Below, one piece after another: positions 1 through 6,830 of a stretch of DNA of 8,195 bases. The position numbers and the translations under genes are program-made. The notes below the pieces were generated by a model. The model was not told where the DNA came from, searched no databases, and worked only from the letters and a program-made list of their open reading frames with translations. Source of the DNA: Roseburia sp. CAG:309. GTDB lineage: Bacteria > Bacillota > Clostridia > Lachnospirales > Lachnospiraceae. Within the stretch, counting starts at the first letter, position 1, and the number at the start of each line of letters is the position of its first letter. The stretch covers positions 26,211 through 34,405 of the forward strand of contig FR893977.1 of the NCBI GenBank assembly GCA_000434115.1, written 5' to 3'.

Positions 1-186
1 ATCTCCCTCGGCAATCGCTTTCAGTTCGTCTGCGATGTCCTGCAATTCTGCCGCGATGTCGTCCAACTGTTCGTTGATCTCGCGAACCTCGTTTACGTCC
101 TGGCTTTCCTTTGAACGCTCCAAAAGCGCTTTTCTCTTTGCCATGTAACGCGCTTCACGTCTTTTCAAGATTTCTTTTCTTCCCAT
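1..186 (-). CDS. Major capsid protein (HK97-fold), N-terminal part only
   Basis: Only the first 62 codons are inside the window; the gene runs off the left edge. The visible part is highly charged and helical: a basic start (MGRKEILKRREARYMAKRK) followed by a heptad-like stretch rich in Leu/Ile/Glu/Asp at about residues 32-60 (EINEQLDDIAAELQDIADEL). HK97-type major capsid proteins often begin with such a coiled-coil delta domain, which acts as a built-in scaffold and is removed by the prohead protease. The ATG is preceded by AGGAGG at about 196-201 with a good spacing, and this site lies in the last codons of the protease gene, whose stop is 2 bp upstream. The call rests on helical character and on position directly after portal and protease. 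A separate scaffold protein is the main alternative, since the capsid fold itself is not in view. Confidence 0.72.
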   Translation of the reverse strand, partial: MGRKEILKRREARYMAKRKALLERSKESQDVNEVREINEQLDDIAAELQDIADELKAIAEGD

Positions 187-188
187 TA

Positions 189-851
189 TTAAATTCCTCC
201 TAAAATTTGATTTTTAATTTTGTAAAGTTCCAAAAGTTTACTGTTACCGTCCGAATCATTCCCGGTGTCCACCTTGTTGGATTTGGCTCTCGCGTTTTCC
301 AACGCTTTTTTGGCATTATCCAATGCCGCTTTATTCCTAGCGTCAATCTCGGTATCTTCGTATGCCGGAAATGTCACGGCCGATACTTCGACTACGGTCG
401 AAATCTTTTCAATAAATCGCTTCGGATATTCCGAATCTGCATCTTCCCATCGTTCTTGCTCGATTCCAAACATAAACGACATTCCGGAAATGTCGCCGCG
501 TTTTACGGCACTATATAAGGCCTTTGCGTCGGCGTTATTTTCCGTGTCAAGATTTACACGAATTTCCATTCCGTCATTGTCAACACTCAATTGCATCGTA
601 GAATTTTTGTTGTTTCGTCTGCTCCTGGCAAGCGGAATTTTCGAAAGATCGTGATTAACTAAAAATCGAACGTCTGTCAAGTCTGTGTTATCCAATGCAC
701 CACGGCAGATTGTTTCCTCGAACATTCCGCCTATGTCCGTTTTACGTTCGTAAACGATCGGCCTTCCGGTTATATAGTCGCCGTGTTCGTCGTTGTGTTC
801 GGCTCTGACTTCGAACGCATAACCTCTATTTTCCAACGGTTTCTTGCTCAT
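189..851 (-). CDS. HK97-family prohead (capsid maturation) protease
   Basis: This 220-residue protein fits the HK97-type prohead protease family, a serine protease packed inside the procapsid that trims the capsid subunits before DNA is packaged. The family signature is readable in order: an N-terminal strand region with the GRPIVYERKTDIGG segment (residues 29-42), FEETICRGAL (44-53), the catalytic-His region FLVNHD with His67, the Ser region GDISGMSF (119-126, likely nucleophile Ser125), and the closing VVEVSAVTFPAY block (153-164). The last 50 residues are a charged Ala/Lys/Asn/Asp-rich helical tail, often where such proteases process themselves. The start is set by a strong AAGGAGGT site just upstream. 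The gene overlaps the end of the portal gene by 26 bp and precedes the capsid gene, the standard order for the family. Confidence 0.93.
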   Translation of the reverse strand: MSKKPLENRGYAFEVRAEHNDEHGDYITGRPIVYERKTDIGGMFEETICRGALDNTDLTDVRFLVNHDLSKIPLARSRRNNKNSTMQLSVDNDGMEIRVNLDTENNADAKALYSAVKRGDISGMSFMFGIEQERWEDADSEYPKRFIEKISTVVEVSAVTFPAYEDTEIDARNKAALDNAKKALENARAKSNKVDTGNDSDGNSKLLELYKIKNQILGGI

Positions 852-2076
852 TCTTGCTACCTCCTTTATTTAATTGATAATTTGTGGCTATATTAACATC
901 GATGTAATTGAGTGATTGCTTTCGAACCCCTTCAAGTTCTTTAAGCGGCTTCAATCCAAACGCAACTCGCTTTTCGTTCTCATACAATGCGCCGGAATCC
1001 CCAAGCAATCGCACCATTTCCAACGTCTGATCAACGGACATAAAGATCAAATCTTTTGGATAAAAAACGATCTGATTTCCGTATGATTTTTGGCGCTCAC
1101 TAAACAGCGCTTTCGTGAACGCTTCCGAGTATTTTAATACAAGCGGTTCAATTGTTTTTTGATAAAACGCTTCGTACTGTTCTTTCGTATAATCTCCGAT
1201 TAGAATTGGAAGCGGTACGCCAAAATGTCGCAATATTTTCTCATCAACAAATTTTAGCGTATCGGCATCAACCAACTTGACGTCGCGCGGTATCTTCATG
1301 TAATCGCTCTTTGCGTCAAGCGGAAGGATTCCGCTTTTGGATTCCTGCAACGCTTCTTCGAAATCCTTCAACGCCGCCATTGTCTCTTCTTTTCCGATCA
1401 ACGTCCCAATCTTTACAACTCCGTTGATCGCGAATGACGATTTCATCGCCGCAGAAACGCCTTTCAACAAATCTTTATTTAGTTGTAACGTCTCGATTAA
1501 CGTTTCATTGTCCGGTTGTCCACTATCATTTCCGCCCATATAATCGTTTACCGAAAAGTTTTTCCGTATATGTACAATATCTTCGTACGGCAACGTCGTA
1601 GTAAAATTGTTAGCGAACGTAAATTTGACAAAAAGTGTATCGCTCGCATCTTGAATAAAATCGACTTGCTTCGGCTGCACCGGGTAAAGTGCTTTATAAT
1701 TTCTTTGCTCATTTCCCTTCGAATCTGTCCAAACCGTATATACCGGAACAATAAAGGCGTTGTAATTGAACATCAATTGCCATGTGATCTTTTCCAAAAA
1801 GTCCGACTTACACATTATCGGATTCGGTCTATCAAGTACGTTTTGGATTCCGTTTTGTAATATCGGTATCATGTCACTTGAATCACTTCGAACGTGCGTC
1901 GGTTGTAACTTGCTGATTTCTTGAACGATGCAAGAAATCGCTTGTTGCACAACGTCAGACGCGTATACGTCATTGCCAAATTGTGAAAATATCGGTGTAA
2001 ATCCGTTTAACATGTCCGCGTACTGTATTGATTTTTTTGAAAATGTTGATTTCAACAAATTTTTCAACAAACCCAA
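826..2076 (-). CDS. Phage portal protein, HK97-type
   Basis: Portal proteins form the dodecameric ring at one capsid vertex through which TerL pumps DNA and to which the neck and tail attach. This 416-residue product has the usual HK97-portal length and signatures: an N-terminal segment with YASDVVQQAISCIVQEISKL about 40 residues in (each new monomer-core helix), and the C-terminal clip/stem block HFGVPLPILIGDYT followed by EAFYQKTIEPLV. I place the start at a TTG (2076-2074), five bases after the ribosome-binding site AAAGGCGGTGA (2092-2082). A GTG at 2085-2083 would add three residues, but it lies inside that ribosome-binding site and so is unlikely. The gene begins just after TerL stops and its 3' end overlaps the protease start by 26 bp, implying coupled translation. 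Family assignment is secure; the start codon is inferred. Confidence 0.94.
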   Translation of the reverse strand: MGLLKNLLKSTFSKKSIQYADMLNGFTPIFSQFGNDVYASDVVQQAISCIVQEISKLQPTHVRSDSSDMIPILQNGIQNVLDRPNPIMCKSDFLEKITWQLMFNYNAFIVPVYTVWTDSKGNEQRNYKALYPVQPKQVDFIQDASDTLFVKFTFANNFTTTLPYEDIVHIRKNFSVNDYMGGNDSGQPDNETLIETLQLNKDLLKGVSAAMKSSFAINGVVKIGTLIGKEETMAALKDFEEALQESKSGILPLDAKSDYMKIPRDVKLVDADTLKFVDEKILRHFGVPLPILIGDYTKEQYEAFYQKTIEPLVLKYSEAFTKALFSERQKSYGNQIVFYPKDLIFMSVDQTLEMVRLLGDSGALYENEKRVAFGLKPLKELEGVRKQSLNYIDVNIATNYQLNKGGSKNEQETVGK

Positions 2077-2081
2077 TGTTC

Positions 2082-2092
2082 TCACCGCCTTT
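2082..2092 (-). promoter_or_regulatory. Ribosome-binding site that decides the portal start
   Basis: On the minus strand AAAGGCGGTGA differs at one position from the ideal AAAGGAGGTGA complement of the 16S rRNA 3' end. The next suitable start is the TTG at 2076-2074, five bases beyond it. The GTG used by a longest-ORF rule lies within the site itself. The layout matches that of the gene starting at 5700. Confidence 0.7.
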
Positions 2093-3806
2093 CTATAATT
2101 TGTGAATATTCAGAACGATACCTGCGAAACATTTCGTATAAAATAGCCAACGCAACCGCACCATCGATTCTTTTAGATTGTTCACTTTTGACAATCAAGC
2201 ATTGTCTCTTGTCGTCAACCTTAATCGACGCGTTTTTCAAACACCACTTGTCAACTGGATTTCGATTATAATTGATAATTTTACTTCTAAAATCCGCTTC
2301 ACATAGTCGAATCGCGTTTGATAATGTTTGAGCATTCTGCAAAATCATTATCAATTCTTCACCGGCGCGTGTCCATCCATAATCTTCCATGCGTGTGATG
2401 TAGTCTTTGGCGAAACGTTGATCGTACCCACATCGCAACAATTTGATATTGTAGTCTGTGTATAGTTGATAAAACCAATCTGCGACAAGTGACAAGTCAA
2501 TGTCATTTCCGTCTGTGATTGTGATATAACCATCTTTCGCCCATTCTTCATAGTGTGCGCCGGCGTTTTTGTCATCCGAATCCTTCAATTTCGATTCCGG
2601 TATAAAATAATGAGTATGCACATACTTCGTTTTATCCTCCGGCCGCATCAATAGGATTTTGGCACATGTCAAGTCTGTTGTTTCAGACAAATCGACGGAG
2701 CCAAGACACACGCAACCTCGAAAATCTTCCAAATTGTACGTTGCTTCATAATCATAATCTTCAGTATTCAACCACGCTTCGACACTATTTTGTTTTATGT
2801 TAAAATCTTTCGACAAAACGAAAATCCGATCTGCCTTTGATTCCTTCGCTATCTCAACTTGTTCATCCAAATATGACCACTTTTTTACAATTCCCAACGT
2901 CGGATTGCTTTTTACCCACGATTTTCTATTTTGGAAAATCTCTTGTTCTGAATCTTGCGTATAAAACCAAGGTAGAAGTCTTTGACCGGCTTTCGAATCA
3001 TCCTCGCCGTTTATCACTTTCCTCCCCTTCTTTAACTCGTCATCCAAATACCCATCGACTATGAACCCTTCCGTTGTTATCTCAATAAATTTCGGATTGT
3101 CTTTTAACGATTGCGATTGTTCTATTGATTTTCCAATTACATTGGTAAGCATTTCGTGGATTTCATCCACTATGGCAAAGTCAATGTTGCGTCCCTCTTT
3201 GTTTCTGGTACGTTCTGAAAGTTTAAACACTTTCGAATTTGTATTTTTATTGATGATAAATCTCTGATTCCTTTTTGTGTCTTGATCATCTGGATCAATC
3301 AGCATCCTCATGGTGTCGATCGCGTCGTATGTGATTGATGATTGGACGTCGTCATTCGATGAACATACAATGTCGGACCCTTGATTTCCAATGATCAACT
3401 CACTTAAACCAAGCGCGGAACAAGTCTCGCTTTTCGTGTTCTTCCTGGCAATCAATAAAATGATTTTCTTGAATCTGTCAATCAACATCCCAAGGTCTTT
3501 CGATTCCTTCGCCATCTTGAAAGAGTACACCACTTCAATAAAAGCCTTCTGCCATAGCATCAAAACCATAGGCTTATTGTAAAATGGCGACTTGGTAAGT
3601 CTTACGCAATTCTCCATAAAGTCCATACGCAATCGCGCGTCTGTCGTGTCATAGAAATATTCATCATTCTGAAAATCTTTACATAGATTTTCAAGTTCTT
3701 GATATAGTTCTTGACCGACTAATATTTCCCCGGCTTCGATCCTGGCATGATATTCTAACAAGTAGGAATTGTCCGGCGTCCAAATGTTTTCGTTTTTGAT
3801 TAACAT
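2082..3806 (-). CDS. Terminase large subunit (TerL), HK97/Terminase_1-like
   Basis: TerL is the packaging motor: an N-terminal ATPase pumps DNA into the procapsid and a C-terminal RNase H-like nuclease cuts the concatemer. The 574-residue length is normal. The ATPase part shows the adenine-binding region around LWQKAFIEVVYSF (84-96), a variant Walker A, LLIARKNTKSE (117-127), and Walker B FAIVDEIHEM (210-219) with Asp214/Glu215. The ITTEG segment (243-247) fits the coupling motif. The nuclease part shows VDLSETTDLT (371-380, Asp372), the YD pair at 461-462, and RIDGAVALAI near the end (547-556, Asp548), the three expected acidic metal-binding positions. The Walker A has Thr where the Gly before Lys is usual. 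The gene overlaps the P27-type TerS by 7 bp and ends just before the portal start, as expected of a TerS-TerL-portal operon. Confidence 0.95.
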   Translation of the reverse strand: MLIKNENIWTPDNSYLLEYHARIEAGEILVGQELYQELENLCKDFQNDEYFYDTTDARLRMDFMENCVRLTKSPFYNKPMVLMLWQKAFIEVVYSFKMAKESKDLGMLIDRFKKIILLIARKNTKSETCSALGLSELIIGNQGSDIVCSSNDDVQSSITYDAIDTMRMLIDPDDQDTKRNQRFIINKNTNSKVFKLSERTRNKEGRNIDFAIVDEIHEMLTNVIGKSIEQSQSLKDNPKFIEITTEGFIVDGYLDDELKKGRKVINGEDDSKAGQRLLPWFYTQDSEQEIFQNRKSWVKSNPTLGIVKKWSYLDEQVEIAKESKADRIFVLSKDFNIKQNSVEAWLNTEDYDYEATYNLEDFRGCVCLGSVDLSETTDLTCAKILLMRPEDKTKYVHTHYFIPESKLKDSDDKNAGAHYEEWAKDGYITITDGNDIDLSLVADWFYQLYTDYNIKLLRCGYDQRFAKDYITRMEDYGWTRAGEELIMILQNAQTLSNAIRLCEADFRSKIINYNRNPVDKWCLKNASIKVDDKRQCLIVKSEQSKRIDGAVALAILYEMFRRYRSEYSQIIERR

Positions 3807-4144
3807 AACGGCTTCAACCCCTTGCCATTCCGTATATCATCCATTACAGTCGATGATCTGCTTTTTACCCACGCTCGCAACGGCGATTCTTCGTCGTCCA
3901 ACGTCTGACCGGTTAGGGTCGCAAACAATTTTAGGCATAATGTGTATTGTTGTAATGTTTCTTTGTATAATTTGGCAACTGGTAGAACCTTTTGTTGGAA
4001 ATTATTACTTGGATTCACTTTGTAAAAAGGGAATTTTTTTATTTCAATCAACTGATCTTCCATAAAACATATTTCGTCGATCAATTGAATGACTTCGCTT
4101 TTATGATCTCCGCATAATTCAAGCAATTCTTTCTTTCTACTCAT
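3800..4144 (-). CDS. Terminase small subunit, P27 family
   Basis: TerS recognises the packaging start on phage DNA and hands it to TerL. This 114-residue protein shows features typical of P27-type small terminases of Gram-positive phages: a helical N-terminus (residues 1-37), a central NPSNNFQQKVLPVAKLYKE segment (44-62) followed by a helix ending near LFATLTG, and an acidic-to-basic C-terminal motif DEESPLRAWVKSR (84-96), the likely TerL contact region. It lies directly upstream of TerL with a 7-bp overlap, the usual arrangement. The ATG is preceded by AGAGGA with seven bases of spacing, and the stop of the preceding gene is 3 bp upstream. Family assignment is from motif recall plus position. 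A second small-terminase-like gene of another family lies at 6461-6811. Confidence 0.87.
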   Translation of the reverse strand: MSRKKELLELCGDHKSEVIQLIDEICFMEDQLIEIKKFPFYKVNPSNNFQQKVLPVAKLYKETLQQYTLCLKLFATLTGQTLDDEESPLRAWVKSRSSTVMDDIRNGKGLKPLC

Positions 4145-4147
4145 AGG

Positions 4148-5065
4148 CTAGTCCTCTAATAGTGCAGCGGTTGTCCCTTTCGCTTCCGTTGTAAGTCCTG
4201 CATCAACTTTATCGACGGCGCACTTTAAGGTGAATTTCTTTCCATCGACATAAAGCGGTGAATCTGTCCACGTATTTTCATGCTCGTTTACACCAACCGC
4301 AAACCGTGTCTGTCCTTTCAATATTTTGTGAGATTCCGGAAAACATATATATATTCTTTCGTGGTATATAAACCCGTCATTCAACTGGTACATAGATACA
4401 CTGGCTTCTGATTCTGGGAGATTCCACGGATATATCTCAGTGTGTTGTAGCCCATTATCGTTAGGATAGTATAAGTTTATAGCAGAGCTATCACCAGGTA
4501 ATGTAAGCACCACATCAACGATCGAATTATCGTTTAGCTTCTTGCACTTCAAAAACAAACAATTCATTCCAATTGGGTTGCTGATGATCATTTGAGCATT
4601 GTTATTGAATTCGGAAAAGCACCCGAAACTTATCACGCCGCTCTTCAACCCTTTTGTATTTGCTACGAAAGAAGTAATATTCTGGTGATAGTATGTGCAA
4701 CTGTGCGCAAACACAATATTTTTATTAGTGTCGATTGACTGTGGAATTCTACTTCCTTTAAAACTTGACTTCAAACTATCATACATCCCAAAGTATATTT
4801 CTACTCCATATTGCATATTTGTGTAATTCCCTTGATAATATTCCAACGCAAATTCAATTGCGAAATTAAATCTTTCATCAAAAGTTCCATCAAATCGCGG
4901 AAGTAGAATGCAAGGATAATTGTTTGACGCAACTTTATATATCGCATCTCCGAACATTGTCTTTATTCCAGGCATAATGCAATTCTGCACCAAATCACCC
5001 ATATTCGAGCCGGCCCCGTACGTTCCGGTGTTGAAATCAAATCTATATGTTTTGTTATCTTCCAT
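4148..5065 (-). CDS. Unrecognised phage protein (305 aa), possible virion-associated protein
   Basis: I do not recognise this family. The 305-residue product has no signal peptide or membrane segment. It looks rich in beta strands, with many aromatic, Asn, Gly and Ser residues (for example YGAGSNMGD at 15-23, EYYQGNYTNMQYG at 74-86, DGFIYHERIYICFPES near residue 230-245), and ends in a small-residue tail (TEAKGTTAALLED). Such composition is common in phage fibre, baseplate or receptor-binding proteins, but this is inference from composition only. It starts at an ATG after AGGAGA, 11 bp past the stop of the 5077-5700 gene, and ends 3 bp before TerS, so it is in the packaging operon. The genes at 5077 and 4148 form an unusual insert between the HNH gene and TerS. 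A moron or accessory head/tail protein is possible. Confidence 0.8.
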   Translation of the reverse strand: MEDNKTYRFDFNTGTYGAGSNMGDLVQNCIMPGIKTMFGDAIYKVASNNYPCILLPRFDGTFDERFNFAIEFALEYYQGNYTNMQYGVEIYFGMYDSLKSSFKGSRIPQSIDTNKNIVFAHSCTYYHQNITSFVANTKGLKSGVISFGCFSEFNNNAQMIISNPIGMNCLFLKCKKLNDNSIVDVVLTLPGDSSAINLYYPNDNGLQHTEIYPWNLPESEASVSMYQLNDGFIYHERIYICFPESHKILKGQTRFAVGVNEHENTWTDSPLYVDGKKFTLKCAVDKVDAGLTTEAKGTTAALLED

Positions 5066-5076
5066 CTTTTAATCTC

Positions 5077-5700
5077 CTAACTTTTTAGCAATGCGCTATA
5101 CATGTTCTTTCCATTCATGAATCTGCTTCCCAAAAGAGGAATATAACTTTGGACGCTCGTTATTTGTTCAACCCCACGTGTTACAACTTCAAGCGTCGCA
5201 TTCGAATCTATGTCAACGCCCTTTTCCCTTGATTCATCAACCAACTTATTTCGAATTTCCAACAAATCTTCGTAACAATCTTTTGGTGTTGCCCCAGTGG
5301 TATCGCTAATCAGCCTCGCAAGTTCAATCATGTAGTCGGTTTTGATCGGCTTTAGTGAGCCATCACATACTAAAAGCGTGTTACTCTTTTTCGAGATCAC
5401 CAAGTCTTTATAAAGACTTTCGTCGCCAATTAGACTAATGAATCCGGAGTGTTCTTCTTCATCTAAATACCATCGAAATTTAACCATTTCACCATCTGAA
5501 CAATAAATATCCGGTAATTGCCACGGTACACCTGGTGATATTTGAAATTGTTTACGATAATCACAACCGTAAAATATATCTACAACCCCTCCGGTCGGCA
5601 CGTTCAAGAAGTTCAACCAAATTTCATTAGTCTTCGCATCTTCCGAATTTACCGTCGGAATAAAATTTATATTTTTGTCAATATTTATCGTGTTTTTCAA
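5077..5700 (-). CDS. Unrecognised phage protein (207 aa) with TTG start
   Basis: This 207-residue product is not confidently assigned. Residues 1-110 look like a beta-rich domain (NFIPTVNSED near the start, then GGVVDIFYGCDYRKQF, PGVPWQLPDIYCSDGEMVKF and a HSGFISLIGD segment), reminiscent of N-terminal domains of baseplate or fibre-attachment proteins of Gram-positive siphophages. After about residue 115 the sequence turns helical (ELARLISDTTGATPKDCYED, then LLEIRNKLVDESREKG). The final segment has Gly-Ser-Arg-Phe-Met. The start is TTG (5700-5698), chosen because AAAAGGCGGTGA (5716-5705) lies four bases upstream and no better start exists. The gene ends 11 bp before the 305-residue protein and is probably co-translated and functionally linked with it. 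A structural role is a guess; the reading frame itself is well supported. Confidence 0.8.
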   Translation of the reverse strand: MKNTINIDKNINFIPTVNSEDAKTNEIWLNFLNVPTGGVVDIFYGCDYRKQFQISPGVPWQLPDIYCSDGEMVKFRWYLDEEEHSGFISLIGDESLYKDLVISKKSNTLLVCDGSLKPIKTDYMIELARLISDTTGATPKDCYEDLLEIRNKLVDESREKGVDIDSNATLEVVTRGVEQITSVQSYIPLLGSRFMNGKNMYSALLKS

Positions 5701-5793
5701 ATTATCACCGCCTTTTAAAATTCGAAAATCTCAAAATTTCACTTTCTGCGAAAAAAAGGATTCCCCCAACAGTTCCCTTTCGGTTTAAAAAAT
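5701..5793 (-). other. 93-bp intergenic gap with imperfect inverted repeat and G tract; possible cos-type region
   Basis: This is the only sizeable gap within the operon. On the minus strand it begins AT-rich, then carries a GGGGG tract near 5763-5767 and a run of seven T at about 5751-5757, and ends in the ribosome-binding site of the next gene. Bases 5749-5782 form an imperfect inverted repeat: CGAAAGGGA pairs with the complementary arm, which has three extra Ts, around a long loop. A further CCCCCC tract lies in the last codons of the HNH gene (5803-5808). In cos phages the cohesive-end site is often near an HNH gene and TerS, which makes this a candidate, but no cos sequence can be proven. 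As a terminator it is weak. Confidence 0.3.
5705..5716 (-). promoter_or_regulatory. Ribosome-binding site for the TTG-started gene at 5700
   Basis: Minus-strand AAAAGGCGGTGA differs at one position from the ideal AAAGGAGGTGA. It sits four bases before the TTG and is what supports that start codon. Confidence 0.72.
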
Positions 5794-6456
5794 TTATAAA
5801 GTGGGGGGCGTATATTTTTCGAACCAACTCCGGATAAATTTTTTATTGTCAGCGTCCGCACACCGCAACACGCATTCATCTTCACTTGCTTCTACAAATA
5901 CTTCACGCGCTCCGAGTTCCTTAACAAGTCTTTCTCTTTCACCTATGAGCGGATATCCTCCGATCACGTATGCGTTTAACCACTTCCCTCGTCGATACTT
6001 CACATCATTTAACAAGGCATCGCGAACGCCGAAAACATTCGCCCGGATCCTTCCAGGCTTGACGCCGCGTTCGCAACCGGAAATACATTCCCAAATAGAA
6101 TCGATATCAACGATCAAGTCCCCATCGTTTCGTACACCGTCAACAAACGATCTCTTTCCTGCATACGGTGCGCCGTACACTAGATACACTTGTCGTTCCT
6201 GGTGTCCTAGTTTGTTATGGATGTGGTTGTGACAAACATGATGCACTAATTGTATATTGTCCGGATTGAGTGCAACGGTGGCATCGTCCACATTCTCATC
6301 CGTAAGCGGTATAACGTGATGCCCGATACAATCGTACTTTCGCACGATAGGCTTGCCGCAATACTCGCATATCAATTGCCCTTCATCATTCAACCTTTCC
6401 AGTTTGATGATATCGAGCAACTTTCGCCAATTTTTCGATTGATAGAATCCATTCAT
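5794..6456 (-). CDS. HNH endonuclease fused to a P-loop NTPase/kinase-like domain
   Basis: The 220-residue product has two parts. Residues 1-85 are an HNH nuclease: zinc-binding Cys30/Cys33 (CEYCG), the catalytic HHVIP at 46-50, Asn67 in NPDNIQLVHHVCHN, and Cys75 plus His78/His80. Phage HNH proteins next to terminase genes help TerL cut DNA at cos during packaging; this role is known for HK97-like phages. Residues 88-220 are a P-loop domain: YLVYGAPYAGKRS (91-103) is a Walker A-like loop and DLIVDID (113-119) a Walker B-like strand. The position after Gly-Lys is Arg102 rather than the usual Ser/Thr, so ATP hydrolysis may be weak or lost. The ATG starts 4 bp after the stop of the small-terminase-like gene, with GGTGAT upstream. 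The nuclease call is firm; the function of the fused domain is unknown. Confidence 0.9.
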   Translation of the reverse strand: MNGFYQSKNWRKLLDIIKLERLNDEGQLICEYCGKPIVRKYDCIGHHVIPLTDENVDDATVALNPDNIQLVHHVCHNHIHNKLGHQERQVYLVYGAPYAGKRSFVDGVRNDGDLIVDIDSIWECISGCERGVKPGRIRANVFGVRDALLNDVKYRRGKWLNAYVIGGYPLIGERERLVKELGAREVFVEASEDECVLRCADADNKKFIRSWFEKYTPPTL

Positions 6457-6460
6457 ACGA

Positions 6461-6811
6461 TCACCATTCCGAATTAAACATGCCCTGTGCTTTTGCCAGA
6501 TATTCAGATGCTCTCAACCTGTCTTTCATCTCAAAGACTGGATTATACATCACATCTGTCCAAAAGGATTGAATCTCATTTATCGTGGCTATATGTAGAT
6601 CTACATTGCTTGGATCATTTTCCTGCAAATACCTTAGATATGCAATGTATTCTTGAACATCTTTCCTTGCCACTAATTTGTAGGCATTCCCTCTTGCATA
6701 TCGCTTAGAATATCCCGCTTTAACTGCCGACGCTTCGGCATTCCCCGCACATTCACCGACATAATAGATTGCCACTAATTTCAGCTGTGGTTTGATTTTT
6801 GGCTCTTCCAT
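6461..6811 (-). CDS. Terminase small subunit-like protein, Terminase_2 type
   Basis: The 116-residue product has the two parts of Terminase_2-type small terminases. A helix-turn-helix DNA-binding region covers residues 20-56, with NAEASAVKAGYSKRYAR (24-40) and a VARKDVQEYIAYL segment (48-59). A C-terminal helical block near 77-111 includes the MKDRLRASEYLAKAQGMF motif (95-112) typical of the family. In many phages this protein selects the packaging site for TerL. It follows the endolysin by 19 bp and precedes the HNH gene by 4 bp, so it could act with that nuclease. The ATG is preceded by GGCGGTGG (6823-6816). A P27-type TerS directly before TerL suggests this second copy has another job, such as cos recognition or regulation; that is inference. 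Confidence 0.85.
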   Translation of the reverse strand: MEEPKIKPQLKLVAIYYVGECAGNAEASAVKAGYSKRYARGNAYKLVARKDVQEYIAYLRYLQENDPSNVDLHIATINEIQSFWTDVMYNPVFEMKDRLRASEYLAKAQGMFNSEW

Positions 6812-6815
6812 TAAA

Positions 6816-6823
6816 CCACCGCC
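6816..6823 (-). promoter_or_regulatory. GGCGGTGG ribosome-binding site of the Terminase_2-like gene
   Basis: Minus-strand GGCGGTGG ends four bases before the ATG at 6811. The same GGCGGTG core precedes the genes starting at 5700 and 2076. Confidence 0.6.
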
Positions 6824-6830
6824 ATTTCTT

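Noticed and set aside
265..654. Plus-strand open frame of 129 codons
   Set aside because: It is antisense to the prohead protease, lacks a ribosome-binding site and has a composition that mirrors the real gene.
1516..1860. Plus-strand open frame of 114 codons
   Set aside because: Opposite the portal gene, no ribosome-binding site and no recognisable motif.
5749..5782. Imperfect inverted repeat with T run as an internal terminator
   Set aside because: The stem is AU-rich, broken by unpaired bases and has a long loop; the genes on both sides look like one operon. Kept only as a possible packaging-site element.
5801..6232. Plus-strand open frame of 143 codons
   Set aside because: It lies opposite the HNH/P-loop gene, whose motifs are clear; the Ser/Thr/Pro-rich product is a reverse-strand shadow.
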